In this document: positions 13,554-22,000 of the stretch, one piece after another
How the letters are laid out: each line of letters opens with the position of its first letter
Position numbering within the stretch: position 1 is the first letter of the stretch
Assembly (NCBI GenBank): GCA_030649055.1
Contig: JAUSGH010000009.1
Location: forward strand, 1-52,382
Origin: a bacterium
GTDB taxonomy: Bacteria; Patescibacteriota; Minisyncoccia; UBA6257; JAUSGH01
DNA length: 52,382 nucleotides
Direction: 5' to 3'
Program-made: the position numbers and the translations under genes
Notes under the pieces: generated by a model
The model's input: only the letters and a program-made list of their open reading frames with translations
What the model was told of the DNA's origin: nothing
Database searches by the model: none

Positions 13554-14696
13554 ATGGCGGATGAAACGCGCCAACTCCCAGCCACGGGAAACGGCGGGGG
13601 GAACAAGGAAAAGGAACTGCTGTTCCTTTGTTGCACGACGCTCGGGGCCGGATTCCCTGCCGGGCATCGGCCGAGCACCTCATCGTTCTTTGTGTGCTGG
13701 AGGAAGTTCCTTTGGCGAGTGACGATCGAGGCCTATGCGCGGCATGTGACGCGCGAGGATCATGCGCGGCATCCGGTGTGCGGGGCAGGGTCAATGATCA
13801 TACTTGAAGATGATCCCTACGTCGCGCTGCTTCGTGAGATCGTCGATGCACGTTGCGGCAAGGACTATGACCGCGAACGGGAGCTGATGCCCTTTGTTGT
13901 CTTTCCCATCAGTGAACGCAAGGGTAGCACGCTGCACGTCATTATCAGCGGGCGCGAGGTGACGCGGGAAGACATTGAGCGCGTGGCGCTTAGTCTTGTC
14001 CGGTGGGAAGGCGGGGACCCTTTGCGGGTGCGTTGTGTCTGGAAAGGTTGCGACGATGCATGGGAGCGGCAATACTGGGAAGAACGAGTTCACAGTGAAG
14101 AGATCAAGCGGCTGCGTCGCGGGCCTCCTCTGGGAGCGAGTCTGGTTTCGCCGGAAAGTATCGCGCGCATCGCCAAGAGGCAGGGTACGACTTCGGAAGC
14201 CGTGCGGAAGCAGCTTTCCGACGACGGTTTTGCTGAAGACGAGTACGGGAATTTCGTTCGCAGGAATCCGGAGTTCGACGAAGGCGACGGCGAAACGTTT
14301 GCGCTGATTCTTCGGGGGTACGCGAAGCACATGAACTATGCGGGGCCGCTGTATCTCTCCGCGCATAGCTGGGAGCAGTTGCTCTTTGTCGCGGAAGGGC
14401 AGCAGTTCGTTACGGAATTCAGCGGAAAGCGGGCGTGGTACGGGTATCTGAAGGATATCAAGCACCTCGTCTGCATCCCGGTGGCGAATCGGTTTGAAGT
14501 CGCCGGGTATACGGCGTATACGGTTCTCGGGGACCCCGACTTCCTCCCTGCGATGGACGAAGTGAGTATCGCAGACAGCGAGCAGGTGAAGGCATCGCTT
14601 GCCCTGCTTGAAGAAAAGGAAAAAAAGAATCGCGAGGCAGGAGAACACGCCGGCGATGAAAAATCCGGTGATGTGACAGAAGAACCGAAAACGTAG
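13554..14696 (+). CDS. Unknown protein, 380 residues
   Basis: I do not recognise this family. GGAGGTGGATC precedes the ATG. Residues 40-75 contain Cys/Trp-rich sequence (FFVCWRKFLWR), and there is a possible zinc or disulfide set of scattered Cys. Residues about 203-225 (SPESIARIAKRQGTTSEAVRKQL) look like a helix-turn-helix, so DNA binding is possible. The middle and end are mixed alpha/beta, and the last 45 residues are a charged Glu/Lys tail. There is no signal peptide. It has its own leader and terminator like the other Shine-Dalgarno genes here. The antisense frame of 285 residues in the same place has no initiation signal and is taken as a shadow. Confidence 0.65.
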   Translation: MADETRQLPATGNGGGNKEKELLFLCCTTLGAGFPAGHRPSTSSFFVCWRKFLWRVTIEAYARHVTREDHARHPVCGAGSMIILEDDPYVALLREIVDARCGKDYDRERELMPFVVFPISERKGSTLHVIISGREVTREDIERVALSLVRWEGGDPLRVRCVWKGCDDAWERQYWEERVHSEEIKRLRRGPPLGASLVSPESIARIAKRQGTTSEAVRKQLSDDGFAEDEYGNFVRRNPEFDEGDGETFALILRGYAKHMNYAGPLYLSAHSWEQLLFVAEGQQFVTEFSGKRAWYGYLKDIKHLVCIPVANRFEVAGYTAYTVLGDPDFLPAMDEVSIADSEQVKASLALLEEKEKKNREAGEHAGDEKSGDVTEEPKT

Positions 14697-14697
14697 A

Positions 14698-14726
14698 ACG
14701 GGAGGTCGCCTCAGGCGACCTCCCGT
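14698..14726 (+). terminator. Hairpin terminator
   Basis: Perfect 13-bp stem ACGGGAGGTCGCC / GGCGACCTCCCGT with a 3-nt loop, directly after the stop codon at 14696 and facing the convergent SBP gene. Confidence 0.8.
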
Positions 14727-14747
14727 TTCCCATATTTCAGAGACGTG

Positions 14748-16412
14748 TTAGCGCCAAACTCTACGCGTGCGGAAGTACCAGGAAGTTACTCCGTCAAAGC
14801 GGTTCGCGGGCGTGGCGACAGTTGCGGCGTCAAACCCTTGTAATTGTTTGTCGGTGACGTAGAGATAGCCGGGGTTGAAAAGGAAGATAGCTGGCCGGTC
14901 GTTCAAAAGTAAATCCTGAAGTTTGCCGATGCTTTTGAGGCGCGCGTCCGGGTTCATTTCTTTGCGGATGGATTCTAAAAGGGTATCAACGGCTTTGTTT
15001 TCGTATACCGATAGGTTTAGTCCGGGCGAGAAGCGTTCAGACGAATGCCAGAACGCGAAAATGTCAGGGTTAGTGCCGAGGATTTCTCCGAAGAGCAGGA
15101 GTTGGTAGTTGCGGGTTTTTAATACATCGTTCGCGATGTCTTGCGGGTTCATAATGAGCGGCGTGAGCTTCACGCCGACGGTCGCCCAGTTCTCTTTTAT
15201 GATATTTGCCGCGTCAATCAAAAATTGGATTTGCGGAACAACCATATCAAGCTCAAGTTTCACTTTGCTACGCCCGAACATCTTTTCGCGCACGCCGTCA
15301 CTTCCCAGCACCCATCCTGCTTTATCAAGCAGTTTTTGCGCGTCTGCCGGTGTGTAGGTCTCGTTTATGTAGCGAGACGCGTCGTATCCTTCAAGTGATG
15401 GAGTAATGGGGCCATATACCGGAGTCACGTGCCCGTCTCCTTCAAAAAGCGTGCCGGCGATATTTGCGCGGTCGGTCGCGCGTGTCAGCGCCTCGCGCAC
15501 ATCGCGCTCTTTGAGCGCCGGATGCAATCCGGTGTTGAAGAACACGGCGTAGTAGCGGGGGATATCCAGGTAGTGGTCATCGTTGCCGACGGTAATGGAG
15601 GATAGATCCTTCGCAGTGAGCCCCCCGATGCCATTGATCACGAACCTATTAAATGAACGCAGGACATCGGCGGTGCCGATGAAAAATTTGAAATGGAACG
15701 TCGCAAGATGCGGTTTGTTTCCGGCAAAATGCGGATTCGCTTCAAGAATATAGTCGGTGATGAACCCATCCTTTTGTTTCTCGTAGCGCCGAAAAACATA
15801 TGGCCCGCTTCCCACCGGTTCCAAATTGTATGTGGAGAGTCGGAGGTTGGCGGCCGGAATATTGCCGAAAATGTGGCGCGGAATAACGCGCAGGTCGCGG
15901 AGGTTATCGGCGAAAAACGCATACGGCGTTTTGAGCGTAAATTTGATCTCGCGCTCACTTAAACGCTCCGCGACAACGCCTTGCCACGTGGGGAAGAGCG
16001 GTGAGCGGCTCGCGATATCCTGGATTGTTTCAAGCGTGAAGAGTACGTCATCGCTCGTCAATGCTTCACTGTCGCTCCACCGGATGTCTTTCTTGAGCGT
16101 CGCCGTCCATACTTTTCCGCCTTCGCTCGGGACAACTTGTTCCGAGAGTTCAGCGAGTCCCGAGAAGAGGAGCGTGATGATGTCCCGGTCCACGTCGTTG
16201 CCTTGGGAAAGCACCGGGTTCACCGTCACCGGCTGCCCGACAATACCTTCCACGTACTCATCGCCGTCCGCGGGCACGAGAGTGGTGTGGGCGTAGACAT
16301 AGCGCGCGCCTCCCGCTATAACGGCGAGCGCGAATAAAGCGACGGAAGCGAAAAACGCGCGTTGCTCAATGCGCGTAAATGTTCGGATGAGTTGGCGAAT
16401 ACGCGTGAGCAT
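14748..16412 (-). CDS. SBP_bac_5-type extracellular solute-binding protein (peptide/oligopeptide class)
   Basis: 554 residues from MLTRIRQLIRTF. A longer frame starts at 16487 but runs through the leader element. One membrane helix (about residues 18-38, FFASVALFALAVIAGGARY) anchors it; there is no lipoprotein Cys. The family pattern is clear: NPVLSQGNDVDRDIITLLFSGL, WSDSEALTSDDVLFTLE, PVGSGPYVFRRY, ANPHFAGNKP, FNTGLHPALKERDVREALTRATDR and LLFGEILGTNPDIFAFWHS. Members bind peptides or other ligands outside the cell for an ABC importer, but no matching permease or ATPase is in the window. It follows secG, the holin-like gene and gpmI on the same strand. Confidence 0.85.
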   Translation of the reverse strand: MLTRIRQLIRTFTRIEQRAFFASVALFALAVIAGGARYVYAHTTLVPADGDEYVEGIVGQPVTVNPVLSQGNDVDRDIITLLFSGLAELSEQVVPSEGGKVWTATLKKDIRWSDSEALTSDDVLFTLETIQDIASRSPLFPTWQGVVAERLSEREIKFTLKTPYAFFADNLRDLRVIPRHIFGNIPAANLRLSTYNLEPVGSGPYVFRRYEKQKDGFITDYILEANPHFAGNKPHLATFHFKFFIGTADVLRSFNRFVINGIGGLTAKDLSSITVGNDDHYLDIPRYYAVFFNTGLHPALKERDVREALTRATDRANIAGTLFEGDGHVTPVYGPITPSLEGYDASRYINETYTPADAQKLLDKAGWVLGSDGVREKMFGRSKVKLELDMVVPQIQFLIDAANIIKENWATVGVKLTPLIMNPQDIANDVLKTRNYQLLLFGEILGTNPDIFAFWHSSERFSPGLNLSVYENKAVDTLLESIRKEMNPDARLKSIGKLQDLLLNDRPAIFLFNPGYLYVTDKQLQGFDAATVATPANRFDGVTSWYFRTRRVWR

Positions 16413-16460
16413 GGAGTAATCGCGAATAATGCGAATTGGTTCAAAATAATGCGAATAAGG
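16413..16460 (-). repeat. 45-nt leader element before the SBP gene
   Basis: On the minus strand it reads ATTCGCATTATTTTGAACC, AATTCGCATTATTCGCG, ATTACTCC and then the ATG. It is the best complete copy and shows the uninterrupted form of the copy before tdk. Confidence 0.75.
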
Positions 16461-16521
16461 GGGCCGCCTAAGAGGAATCGTTGCCACCGCTCATTGCGCG
16501 TTTAAGCGATGAGGGACGTAT

Positions 16522-16740
16522 TTAGAGCACGAGGTTGGCAATCGCAAGTCCTGCGAAGACGATAGTCAAGACAACGGTAGCGATGAAAATCGCTTTTTCA
16601 GCGCCGCGGCGTGTTTGGTAAAATCCGCCTCCGCCTCCGCCGAAAATACCGGATGTCGCCGATGAGCGTTCCTGGAGGAGAATAAGTACGATGAGTAACA
16701 GTGAAACGGCTATTTGGATGACGGGGAGGATAGTTGTCAT
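16522..16740 (-). CDS. secG: Preprotein translocase subunit SecG
   Basis: 72 residues from the ATG at 16740. Two membrane helices (about 4-22 and 51-71) are separated by a Gly-rich cytosolic loop (ATSGIFGGGGGGFYQTRRG), the SecG pattern with the LLQERSS stretch after helix 1. SecG assists the SecYEG channel in protein export. It lies 14 nt after the stop of the holin-like gene, probably in one minus-strand unit with gpmI and the SBP gene. Confidence 0.88.
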   Translation of the reverse strand: MTTILPVIQIAVSLLLIVLILLQERSSATSGIFGGGGGGFYQTRRGAEKAIFIATVVLTIVFAGLAIANLVL

Positions 16741-16753
16741 ATCTTTTGTTCTG

Positions 16754-17131
16754 TTAGGCGTCTTCGTTCGGCGAAGTGCGGGCAAACATACGTATCGCGC
16801 CGCCGAGAATGAAGCTCGTAATACTGATAATAAGGGTTCCGTAGATAAGCGCAGGTATGGACATAATCATAAGGTGTAGCGAGAAAAAGTCAATACTGGC
16901 GAGGATTGCCGCGTTAATGACGATGGTGAAGAGTCCCAGTGTAATAATGACGACAAAGCTGAAAATAAACTTCAATATCGGCCGCAGAACGGCGTTGCCG
17001 AGCATGAGAAGTACCGCGATGGTCGCGATCGCCGTCCAGTCAAAGTCAAGGCGAAAGCCGGGGATGTAGTACGCGGCGAGGAGTAGTCCGGCGGCGTTGC
17101 CGATGAGCGAGGCGATGAGGCTGGTGAGCAT
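16754..17131 (-). CDS. Phage-holin-family IV-type membrane protein
   Basis: 125 residues with four hydrophobic helices (about 5-22, 32-50, 55-78 and 88-112). ISLIGNAAGLLLAAYYIPGF-like and LLMLGNAVLRPILKFI are typical of the small 4-TM family labelled phage holin family protein (pfam04020), found in most bacterial chromosomes. The function is not established; it is not evidence of a prophage here. It is located 10 nt downstream of gpmI and just upstream of secG. Confidence 0.75.
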   Translation of the reverse strand: MLTSLIASLIGNAAGLLLAAYYIPGFRLDFDWTAIATIAVLLMLGNAVLRPILKFIFSFVVIITLGLFTIVINAAILASIDFFSLHLMIMSIPALIYGTLIISITSFILGGAIRMFARTSPNEDA

Positions 17132-17141
17132 AGCGGCTACA

Positions 17142-18692
17142 TTAGCGGAGGTTAGGAATAAGATTCTCCCCGGTCATTTCATCCGGTTTCGGAACGCCCA
17201 TAATGGAAAGGATGGTCGGCGCAACATCGGAGAGGAGGCCGGCGATTTCGGACTGTGATGCGGCAAATTCAGCGTCGGTTTTGACGCTCACGAATTCTTT
17301 GCCAACAATTGCCACGGGTACGGGGCTCGCGTCGTGTTTTGTTTCGGCTTGGCCGGTCAAGGGATTGCGCAGTCGCTCGGCGTTTCCGTGGTCGGCGGTC
17401 ACAATCAGCACCGCGTCGCGCTTGAGGCACACATCCAGCACGCGCGCGAGCTCTTGGTCAACGGTGGTGATTGCAGCCTTTGTTGCCTCAAGGTTGCCGG
17501 TGTGCGCGATGAGGTCGGGGTTCGCGAAGTTGCAAAGAATAAAATCACTGCCGCCTTCTTCCACGGCTTGCACGACGCGCCGGGCGATTTCTCCGGCCAT
17601 CATCTCCGGATGCTCGTCATGCCGCGCGATGTTCTGAGAGGGGACAAGGATGCGGTATTCATTTGGGTACACGGCGTTCGCGAGACCGTCGAAGAAATAG
17701 GTCACGTGGGCGTACTTTTCCGTTTCCGCGATGCGGATTTGTACCAGCCCTTTGTCGGCAAGTACTTTGCCTAAAGGAGCATCCACGCGTTCCATGGGGA
17801 AGGCGACCGGTACCGTGAATTTCGGGGAATACGCGGTGAATGTCGTGACAGAGAGTTTCACGGCCGGAAGTACGGGAAATTTATCAAATGACGGCGCGAT
17901 GAATGCTTCGGGGAGCTGCCGCATGCTGTCTTCGCGGAAGTTAAAGAAGATAATGGCATCGCCCTCCTTGACGCATGCGTCGGGATTGATGGTTGCCGGC
18001 GCGATAAATTCGTCTTCCAGCCCCGAAGCATAACCCTGCTCAATCCATTGGCCGGCATCTTTTGCGGCCGTGCCCTTTCCGGTCATCGCGTCATACGCCT
18101 TTTTGGTGCGGTCATAATGCTCGTCGCGGTCCATCGCGTAGAACCGTCCGCCGATGCTCGCGATTTCGCCTACGCCTTCGTGTTCCAGAACGGCACCGAT
18201 TTTTTTGATGAGTGTTACAGCCGAACGCGGCGCGCCATCTTTGCCGTCGGTAAAAAGATGAAGGGAGAGTTTGGCGACGCCCGCATTTTTGGCGTATTGA
18301 ATCAACGCCTCCAGGTGGTCAAAGCTTGCGTGCACGCTGCCTTCGGTGAGGAGTCCCGCAAGGTGCACGCGGCCACCATTTTTCCCTTGCGCGAACGCTT
18401 TGGCAAGCACATCATTCGCAAAAAAACTTTTGTCTTTGATGGCAAGCGAGATGCGCGGGAAATGCTGATAGATGACTTTGCCAGCGCCGAGCGTCAAGTG
18501 GCCGACTTCGGAGTTTCCCTCCTCGCCCCACGGTAAGCCAACGGCAATGCCCGAGGCCTGCAAGGCCCCCGAAAGATAATTTTTTCGGATATAGTTGATG
18601 GTTTCGGGGTTGGCGAGATATATGGGGTTGGTGTCGTCATCCGCCCCTATGCCAAAACCGTCAAGTACCGCAAGTACGATAGTTCGTCGCAT
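17142..18692 (-). CDS. gpmI: 2,3-bisphosphoglycerate-independent phosphoglycerate mutase (copy 1)
   Basis: 516 residues of the alkaline-phosphatase-like iPGM. LAVLDGFGIG carries the first metal Asp. GEEGNSEVGH holds the catalytic Ser (residue 61). HLFTDGKDG and SIGGRFYAMDRDEHYDRTKKAYDA follow, then TYFFDG, ILCNFANPDLIAHTGN and VTADHGNAE, which supply the remaining metal ligands. It interconverts 3- and 2-phosphoglycerate in glycolysis, using two Mn ions. A second full-length copy lies at 28554-30137 on the same strand. It is the first gene of the group gpmI, holin-like, secG, SBP. Confidence 0.93.
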   Translation of the reverse strand: MRRTIVLAVLDGFGIGADDDTNPIYLANPETINYIRKNYLSGALQASGIAVGLPWGEEGNSEVGHLTLGAGKVIYQHFPRISLAIKDKSFFANDVLAKAFAQGKNGGRVHLAGLLTEGSVHASFDHLEALIQYAKNAGVAKLSLHLFTDGKDGAPRSAVTLIKKIGAVLEHEGVGEIASIGGRFYAMDRDEHYDRTKKAYDAMTGKGTAAKDAGQWIEQGYASGLEDEFIAPATINPDACVKEGDAIIFFNFREDSMRQLPEAFIAPSFDKFPVLPAVKLSVTTFTAYSPKFTVPVAFPMERVDAPLGKVLADKGLVQIRIAETEKYAHVTYFFDGLANAVYPNEYRILVPSQNIARHDEHPEMMAGEIARRVVQAVEEGGSDFILCNFANPDLIAHTGNLEATKAAITTVDQELARVLDVCLKRDAVLIVTADHGNAERLRNPLTGQAETKHDASPVPVAIVGKEFVSVKTDAEFAASQSEIAGLLSDVAPTILSIMGVPKPDEMTGENLIPNLR

Positions 18693-18705
18693 ACATTCAC
18701 TTTAG

Positions 18706-18780
18706 CAAGAAAGCAATAAAACAAGAAAGCAATAAAACAAAGAGTGCTTCTATGTTTTTTTGTTTCGTTGCTTTTTTGTA
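18706..18780. repeat. Degenerate AGCAA-word repeat
   Basis: Between the gpmI start and the next gene: AGCAAGAAAGCAATAAAAC words facing TTTGTTTCGTTGCTTTTTTG. It is the same family as 3031-3150 and 26942-27145. Confidence 0.65.
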
Positions 18781-18874
18781 AAGGCCGTGCTTTACTGTTT
18801 CGTAGTATGGTAATGGCGTTATATCGCGTGGTGCGATAGGCGACAATTGCCGCGTAAGAGTTGAGGAGGTTAAT

Positions 18875-19009
18875 ATGATTGGCCTTGTGGGAGCAATGAT
18901 GCTTAGCATCGCTGCCGGCCTTCTTCTGTGGAGGCATTCGGAACATCACAATGAACTGGAAAGGCGCGTGAGGGCTCTCGAAGCGAAGTCTCCGCCTCCG
19001 AAGTCGTAG
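18875..19009 (+). CDS. Small single-pass membrane protein, 44 residues
   Basis: MIGLVGAMMLSIAAGLLL forms one membrane helix. A charged, helical tail (HSEHHNELERRVRALEAKS) could form a short coiled coil, and it ends PPPKS. GAGGAGGTTAAT places a strong ribosome site 6 nt before the ATG, and a terminator follows at 19029. It resembles the proteins at 21369, 32062 and 43394 in plan (helix, then a Leu-heptad or low-complexity tail) but not clearly in sequence. Function unknown. Confidence 0.65.
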   Translation: MIGLVGAMMLSIAAGLLLWRHSEHHNELERRVRALEAKSPPPKS

Positions 19010-19028
19010 GTAGTTCGTCCGTCGTCAA

Positions 19029-19070
19029 CGCCCGCTCCGGTGGTCATCATCGGAGTGGGCGTATCTTTTT
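19029..19070 (+). terminator. Rho-independent terminator
   Basis: CGCCCGCTCCG / CGGAGTGGGCG stem with a loop of about 11 nt, then TATCTTTTTT. It ends the 44-residue gene. Confidence 0.85.
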
Positions 19071-19191
19071 TAGTTGACGAAACAAAACCTTTTCTATATC
19101 ATGTTAAATATAAGTATGTATACCATTAACACGTTCCTAAAGAATTCGTTTGAGCTTACTGTGGCGAAGAATTTAGCGAACAGCGAACTAT

Positions 19192-20715
19192 ATGTCATCA
19201 ACCCTCATTTCGGGAGGAATATTCGTCATTATCGGGGCAGCCGTCGGGTACATCTTGAGTCTGGTCTTTGCCGGTAAAGGGGCGAAGTCCATTGAGGCGA
19301 AGGCGAAGGCGCAGTTTGAAGAAGCGAAAATCCAGTCGCGGGAAATTTTATTTGAAGCAAAGGACAAGGCAGCGCAGGCGCTGGAGGAAGTGAAGAAAGA
19401 AGAGCGGAATCGCAAAGTCCAGCTGGATAAGCTGGAGGAGCGGCTGGTGAGGAAAGACGAAACCATTGAGCGGCAGCTGCAGGATATTTCCACGAAAGAG
19501 AATCGTCTCGCGGATGAGCTTTCGCGCCTTACAATGGCAAAAACGCAGGTTTCGGAATTGCAGAAAAGCATCAAGGGCGAGTTTGAGCGCATCGCGGGGC
19601 TTTCTGCTGGCGAGGCAAAGTCCATGCTGTTGAAGCAGGTGCAGGAGGAGGCGGGGAAAGAATTGACGCAAACCATTCAGAAACTGGAGAAAGAACGGCG
19701 CGAGGAAGTGGAAAAGAAAAGTTTAGAAATTATCACCTCGGCCATTCAGCGCTATGCGCGTTCGCATGTGGCGGATTTGACGACTAGTATCTTCAACCTT
19801 CCGAACGAAGAGTTGAAAGGCAAAATCATCGGCCGAGAAGGACGGAACATCAGAACGCTTGAACGGCTCACGGGAGTGGAGTTTATCATGGACGAAACGC
19901 CGGACAACATCATTATTTCTTCGTTTGACCCGTTGCGCCGCGAAATTGCTCGCCTCGCGCTTGAGAAACTGATTAAAGATGGGCGCATTCAACCGGTGAA
20001 GATTGAAGAAAAAGTGGAGGAGGCGAAAGCTGAGCTTGATAAGCGCATGATCGAAATCGGCGAAGCGGCGGCGCTTGAAGTCGGCATCATTGATTTTCCG
20101 AAAGAGATTATTCAACTGCTGGGACATTTGCATTTTCGCACAAGCTACGGCCAGAATGTGCTGGTGCATTCCATTGAAATGGCGCATATCTCCGGAATGA
20201 TCGCGGCGGAGTTGGGAGCGAACATTGAGATCGCCAAAAAGGGCGCGTTGGTGCACGACATCGGCAAAGCCATCAGCCACGAGGTGGAAGGCACGCACGT
20301 GGAATTGGGACGGAAGATTCTGCAGAAATACGGCATTGCCGACGCGGTGATTAAAGCGATGGAATCGCACCATGATGAATATCCGTTCTCTACGCCGGAG
20401 TCGTTTATCGTTGCGGCGGCAGACGCCTTATCTGCCGCGCGTCCGGGCGCGCGTCGAGATACGATAGAAAACTACATTAAGCGCTTGGGCGACCTTGAAA
20501 AAACCGCGGCCGGATTTCCTGGTGTCAAAACCGCGTATGCCCTCTCCGCAGGCAGGGAAGTGCGCGTGTTCGTGATTCCGGAGCAGATTGATGACTTCGG
20601 CGCGCTGCAGCTGGCAAAGAACATCGCTTCAAAGATTCAAACGGACCTCAAATATCCCGGCGAGATAAAGGTAAACGTGATAAGAGAAATGCGGGCGGTG
20701 GAATATGCGAGGTAG
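19192..20715 (+). CDS. rny: Ribonuclease Y
   Basis: 507 residues. N-terminal membrane helix (about 6-26), a long coiled coil (about 30-190, rich in Glu/Lys/Arg), KH domain (NEELKGKIIGREGRNIRTLERLTG) and HD domain (SYGQNVLVHSIEMAHISGMIAAELG, ALVHDIGKAISHEVEGTH, AMESHHDEYPF, with metal-binding His-Asp). It ends IKVNVIREMRAVEYAR. RNase Y is the membrane-bound endonuclease that starts mRNA decay in many bacteria. The start lacks a Shine-Dalgarno. Directly after the stop lies a roughly 108-bp structured repeat that is also found after the gene at 22001. Confidence 0.95.
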   Translation: MSSTLISGGIFVIIGAAVGYILSLVFAGKGAKSIEAKAKAQFEEAKIQSREILFEAKDKAAQALEEVKKEERNRKVQLDKLEERLVRKDETIERQLQDISTKENRLADELSRLTMAKTQVSELQKSIKGEFERIAGLSAGEAKSMLLKQVQEEAGKELTQTIQKLEKERREEVEKKSLEIITSAIQRYARSHVADLTTSIFNLPNEELKGKIIGREGRNIRTLERLTGVEFIMDETPDNIIISSFDPLRREIARLALEKLIKDGRIQPVKIEEKVEEAKAELDKRMIEIGEAAALEVGIIDFPKEIIQLLGHLHFRTSYGQNVLVHSIEMAHISGMIAAELGANIEIAKKGALVHDIGKAISHEVEGTHVELGRKILQKYGIADAVIKAMESHHDEYPFSTPESFIVAAADALSAARPGARRDTIENYIKRLGDLEKTAAGFPGVKTAYALSAGREVRVFVIPEQIDDFGALQLAKNIASKIQTDLKYPGEIKVNVIREMRAVEYAR

Positions 20716-20824
20716 AGCGAGCTTCTCAAAATGAGCGATCGCGTTGTTGCCCCTCGTCGGAGTAGCCCTGTGGCTACACCTTTCTCGGGGCGCCTAGCGC
20801 TCATCTCATTTTGAAAAGCTCGAT
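20716..20824 (+). repeat. Structured 3'-UTR element, copy 1
   Basis: Large imperfect hairpin: GAGCTTCTCAAAATGAGCG on the left pairs with CTCATCTCATTTTGAAAAGC on the right. Inside are GATCGCGTTGTTGCCCCTCG and the smaller hairpin GTAGCCCTGTGGCTAC. The copy at 21888-21999, read on the minus strand, aligns along its whole length. Confidence 0.75.
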
Positions 20825-20836
20825 TCCTTAGGTGTC

Positions 20837-20864
20837 TTGTGCTCTATATCGCGCGTGCTATACT
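20837..20864 (+). promoter_or_regulatory. Promoter of the HU gene
   Basis: TTGTGC, 16-nt spacer, TATACT (20859-20864), with a leader of about 45 AT-rich nt before the ATG at 20915. Confidence 0.5.
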
Positions 20865-20914
20865 GATTTTAAGCATTAAAAGTAATATAAAGGTCGTATA
20901 TACAATAAAAAAAT

Positions 20915-21190
20915 ATGAAAAAAGCTGAATTCGCAGAAGCACTCGGCCAGGCATTGGGTCTTGAGACGAAGAAGAAGGGCATGGAAACAGTTGATGCCTT
21001 CCTTGATATCGTGGTAAAGGCACTTTCGCGCGGCGAGGAGGTTTCGTTCCCGGGTTTCGGCGTATGGCGCGTGGTAAAGCGCGCGGCGCGCATGGGCGTG
21101 AACCCGAAGACGGGCGAAAAGATCCAGATCGCGGCTTCCACAAAACCGAAGTTCCGCGTTGGCAAAGCGTTGAAAGAGGCAGTCAAGTAG
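20915..21190 (+). CDS. HU-family DNA-binding protein
   Basis: 91 residues of the HU/IHF fold. KKAEFAEALGQAL (N-terminal helices) is followed by VSFPGFGVWRVVKRAARMGVNPKTGEKIQI with the DNA-clamping arm and its R-x-G-x-N-P-x-T-G-E signature, then PKFRVGKALKEAV. HU bends and compacts DNA as a dimer and could assist site-specific recombination. It is monocistronic, between its own promoter and the terminator at 21242-21277. It is full length for the family. Confidence 0.95.
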   Translation: MKKAEFAEALGQALGLETKKKGMETVDAFLDIVVKALSRGEEVSFPGFGVWRVVKRAARMGVNPKTGEKIQIAASTKPKFRVGKALKEAVK

Positions 21191-21241
21191 CCCCGCGCCA
21201 CATGCTTGTGGCACAGGGCAAACTTTCCTTGCAAGGAAAAT

Positions 21242-21277
21242 AAAAAAGACGCTGCGTGAGGCAGCGCCTTTTTTATT
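21242..21277 (+). terminator. Rho-independent terminator of the HU gene
   Basis: AAAAAAGACGCTGC GTGA GGCAGCGCCTTTTTT: a strong stem with a T-run. Confidence 0.88.
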
Positions 21278-21285
21278 GTCTGACG

Positions 21286-21314
21286 TTGACGGTTTTGTAG
21301 AGGCGCGCTATGCT
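21286..21314 (+). promoter_or_regulatory. Promoter of the 89-residue membrane protein gene
   Basis: TTGACG (21286-21291), 17-nt spacer, TATGCT (21309-21314); start expected near 21321, 48 nt before the ATG at 21369. Confidence 0.65.
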
Positions 21315-21368
21315 AGCCGTAGCGTGTAAGTGGTCGGTTTTCAGCGGGATCCTTTAGGGAGACAAGTC

Positions 21369-21638
21369 ATGGAGTTGCTTGCCATTGGTCTCGTCAGCGC
21401 TGGCATCATTTTGCTGGTCGTTGGCCATCATAAGACGTCGGAAGCTCGTGATTTCTCCGTGAGGATCACGGTCCTGGGCGTCTACTGTTTCGTGGTGGCG
21501 TTGATGGCCCTGATGGTTGTGGAGCACGAGAAGAATGCCGAGAAGAATGCCAAGCTCCGTGATCGCGTCGCTGTCCTGGAAGCGCAGCTCGCAAAGCCCG
21601 CGGCTGGCGCGCCCGCCACGACCACCGAGTCCAAGTAG
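21369..21638 (+). CDS. Small membrane protein with two helices and a coiled tail
   Basis: 89 residues from the ATG after AGGGAGACAAGTC; a longer frame from 21330 lacks a ribosome site. Two hydrophobic helices (about 3-19 and 33-51) are followed by a helical, charged segment (VEHEKNAEKNAKLRDRVAVLEAQL) with heptad Leu/Val spacing and an Ala/Thr-rich end. I do not recognise the family. It has its own promoter and terminator, as do the other Shine-Dalgarno genes. Confidence 0.65.
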   Translation: MELLAIGLVSAGIILLVVGHHKTSEARDFSVRITVLGVYCFVVALMALMVVEHEKNAEKNAKLRDRVAVLEAQLAKPAAGAPATTTESK

Positions 21639-21661
21639 GAAGGAATCCGCGAAGAAGCGTG

Positions 21662-21691
21662 AACGCGGTTGCCACATCAGGCGACCGCGTT
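21662..21691 (+). terminator. Hairpin terminator
   Basis: AACGCGGTTGCC ACATCA GGCGACCGCGTT, then TCCATTTTAT. One internal mismatch. Confidence 0.75.
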
Positions 21692-21887
21692 TCCATTTTA
21701 TATCGAATTAAAAAAGAAGCGCAACGCGCTACATTATCATCACCAACCACCCCAAAAGGTGAAGAGCGTAAAGAGGCAACCCTCCTTTTGAGCCGGCATG
21801 TTGAGTGAGTACAGCGCTGCGCGAAGACCTATGTCGTTGTAACTCACCACCAAAACGTGAGATCCTTCGCTACGCTCAGGATGACAG
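21692..21887. repeat. Gene-free spacer with a REP-like palindrome
   Basis: No gene is seen. At about 21860-21889 lies GATCCTTCGCTACGCTCAGG-ATGACA, a palindromic REP-like unit of a type seen in many unrelated bacterial genomes. The rest (21740-21855) has no clear structure. Confidence 0.55.
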
Positions 21888-21999
21888 GGGCTCGCTTTCC
21901 AAATGAGATGAGTGCTAGGAGCGACGACGAAGCTGTAGCCGTCAGTGCTACTGCGAGGAGGAGCGACAACGCAATCGCTCATTTCGAAAGCGAGCCCAA
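21888..21999 (-). repeat. Structured 3'-UTR element, copy 2
   Basis: On the minus strand it begins next to the stop codon of the gene at 22001: GCTCGCTTTCGAAATGAGCG, GATTGCGTTGTCGCTCC, the central hairpin around GTAGC...GCTAC, then CTCATCTCATTTGGAAAGCG. It aligns end to end with the element after rny at 20716-20824 in the same sense relative to its gene. Confidence 0.75.
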
Positions 22000-22000
22000 G

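Noticed and set aside
13791-14648. Minus-strand frame of 285 codons inside the 380-residue gene
   Set aside because: No ribosome site, promoter or terminator; the plus-strand frame has GGAGG, a promoter-like region and a terminator directly after its stop.
16754-17131. Holin-family gene as a sign of a prophage
   Set aside because: This 4-TM family is common in bacterial chromosomes, and the neighbours are gpmI, secG and an SBP gene; no phage structural genes are seen.
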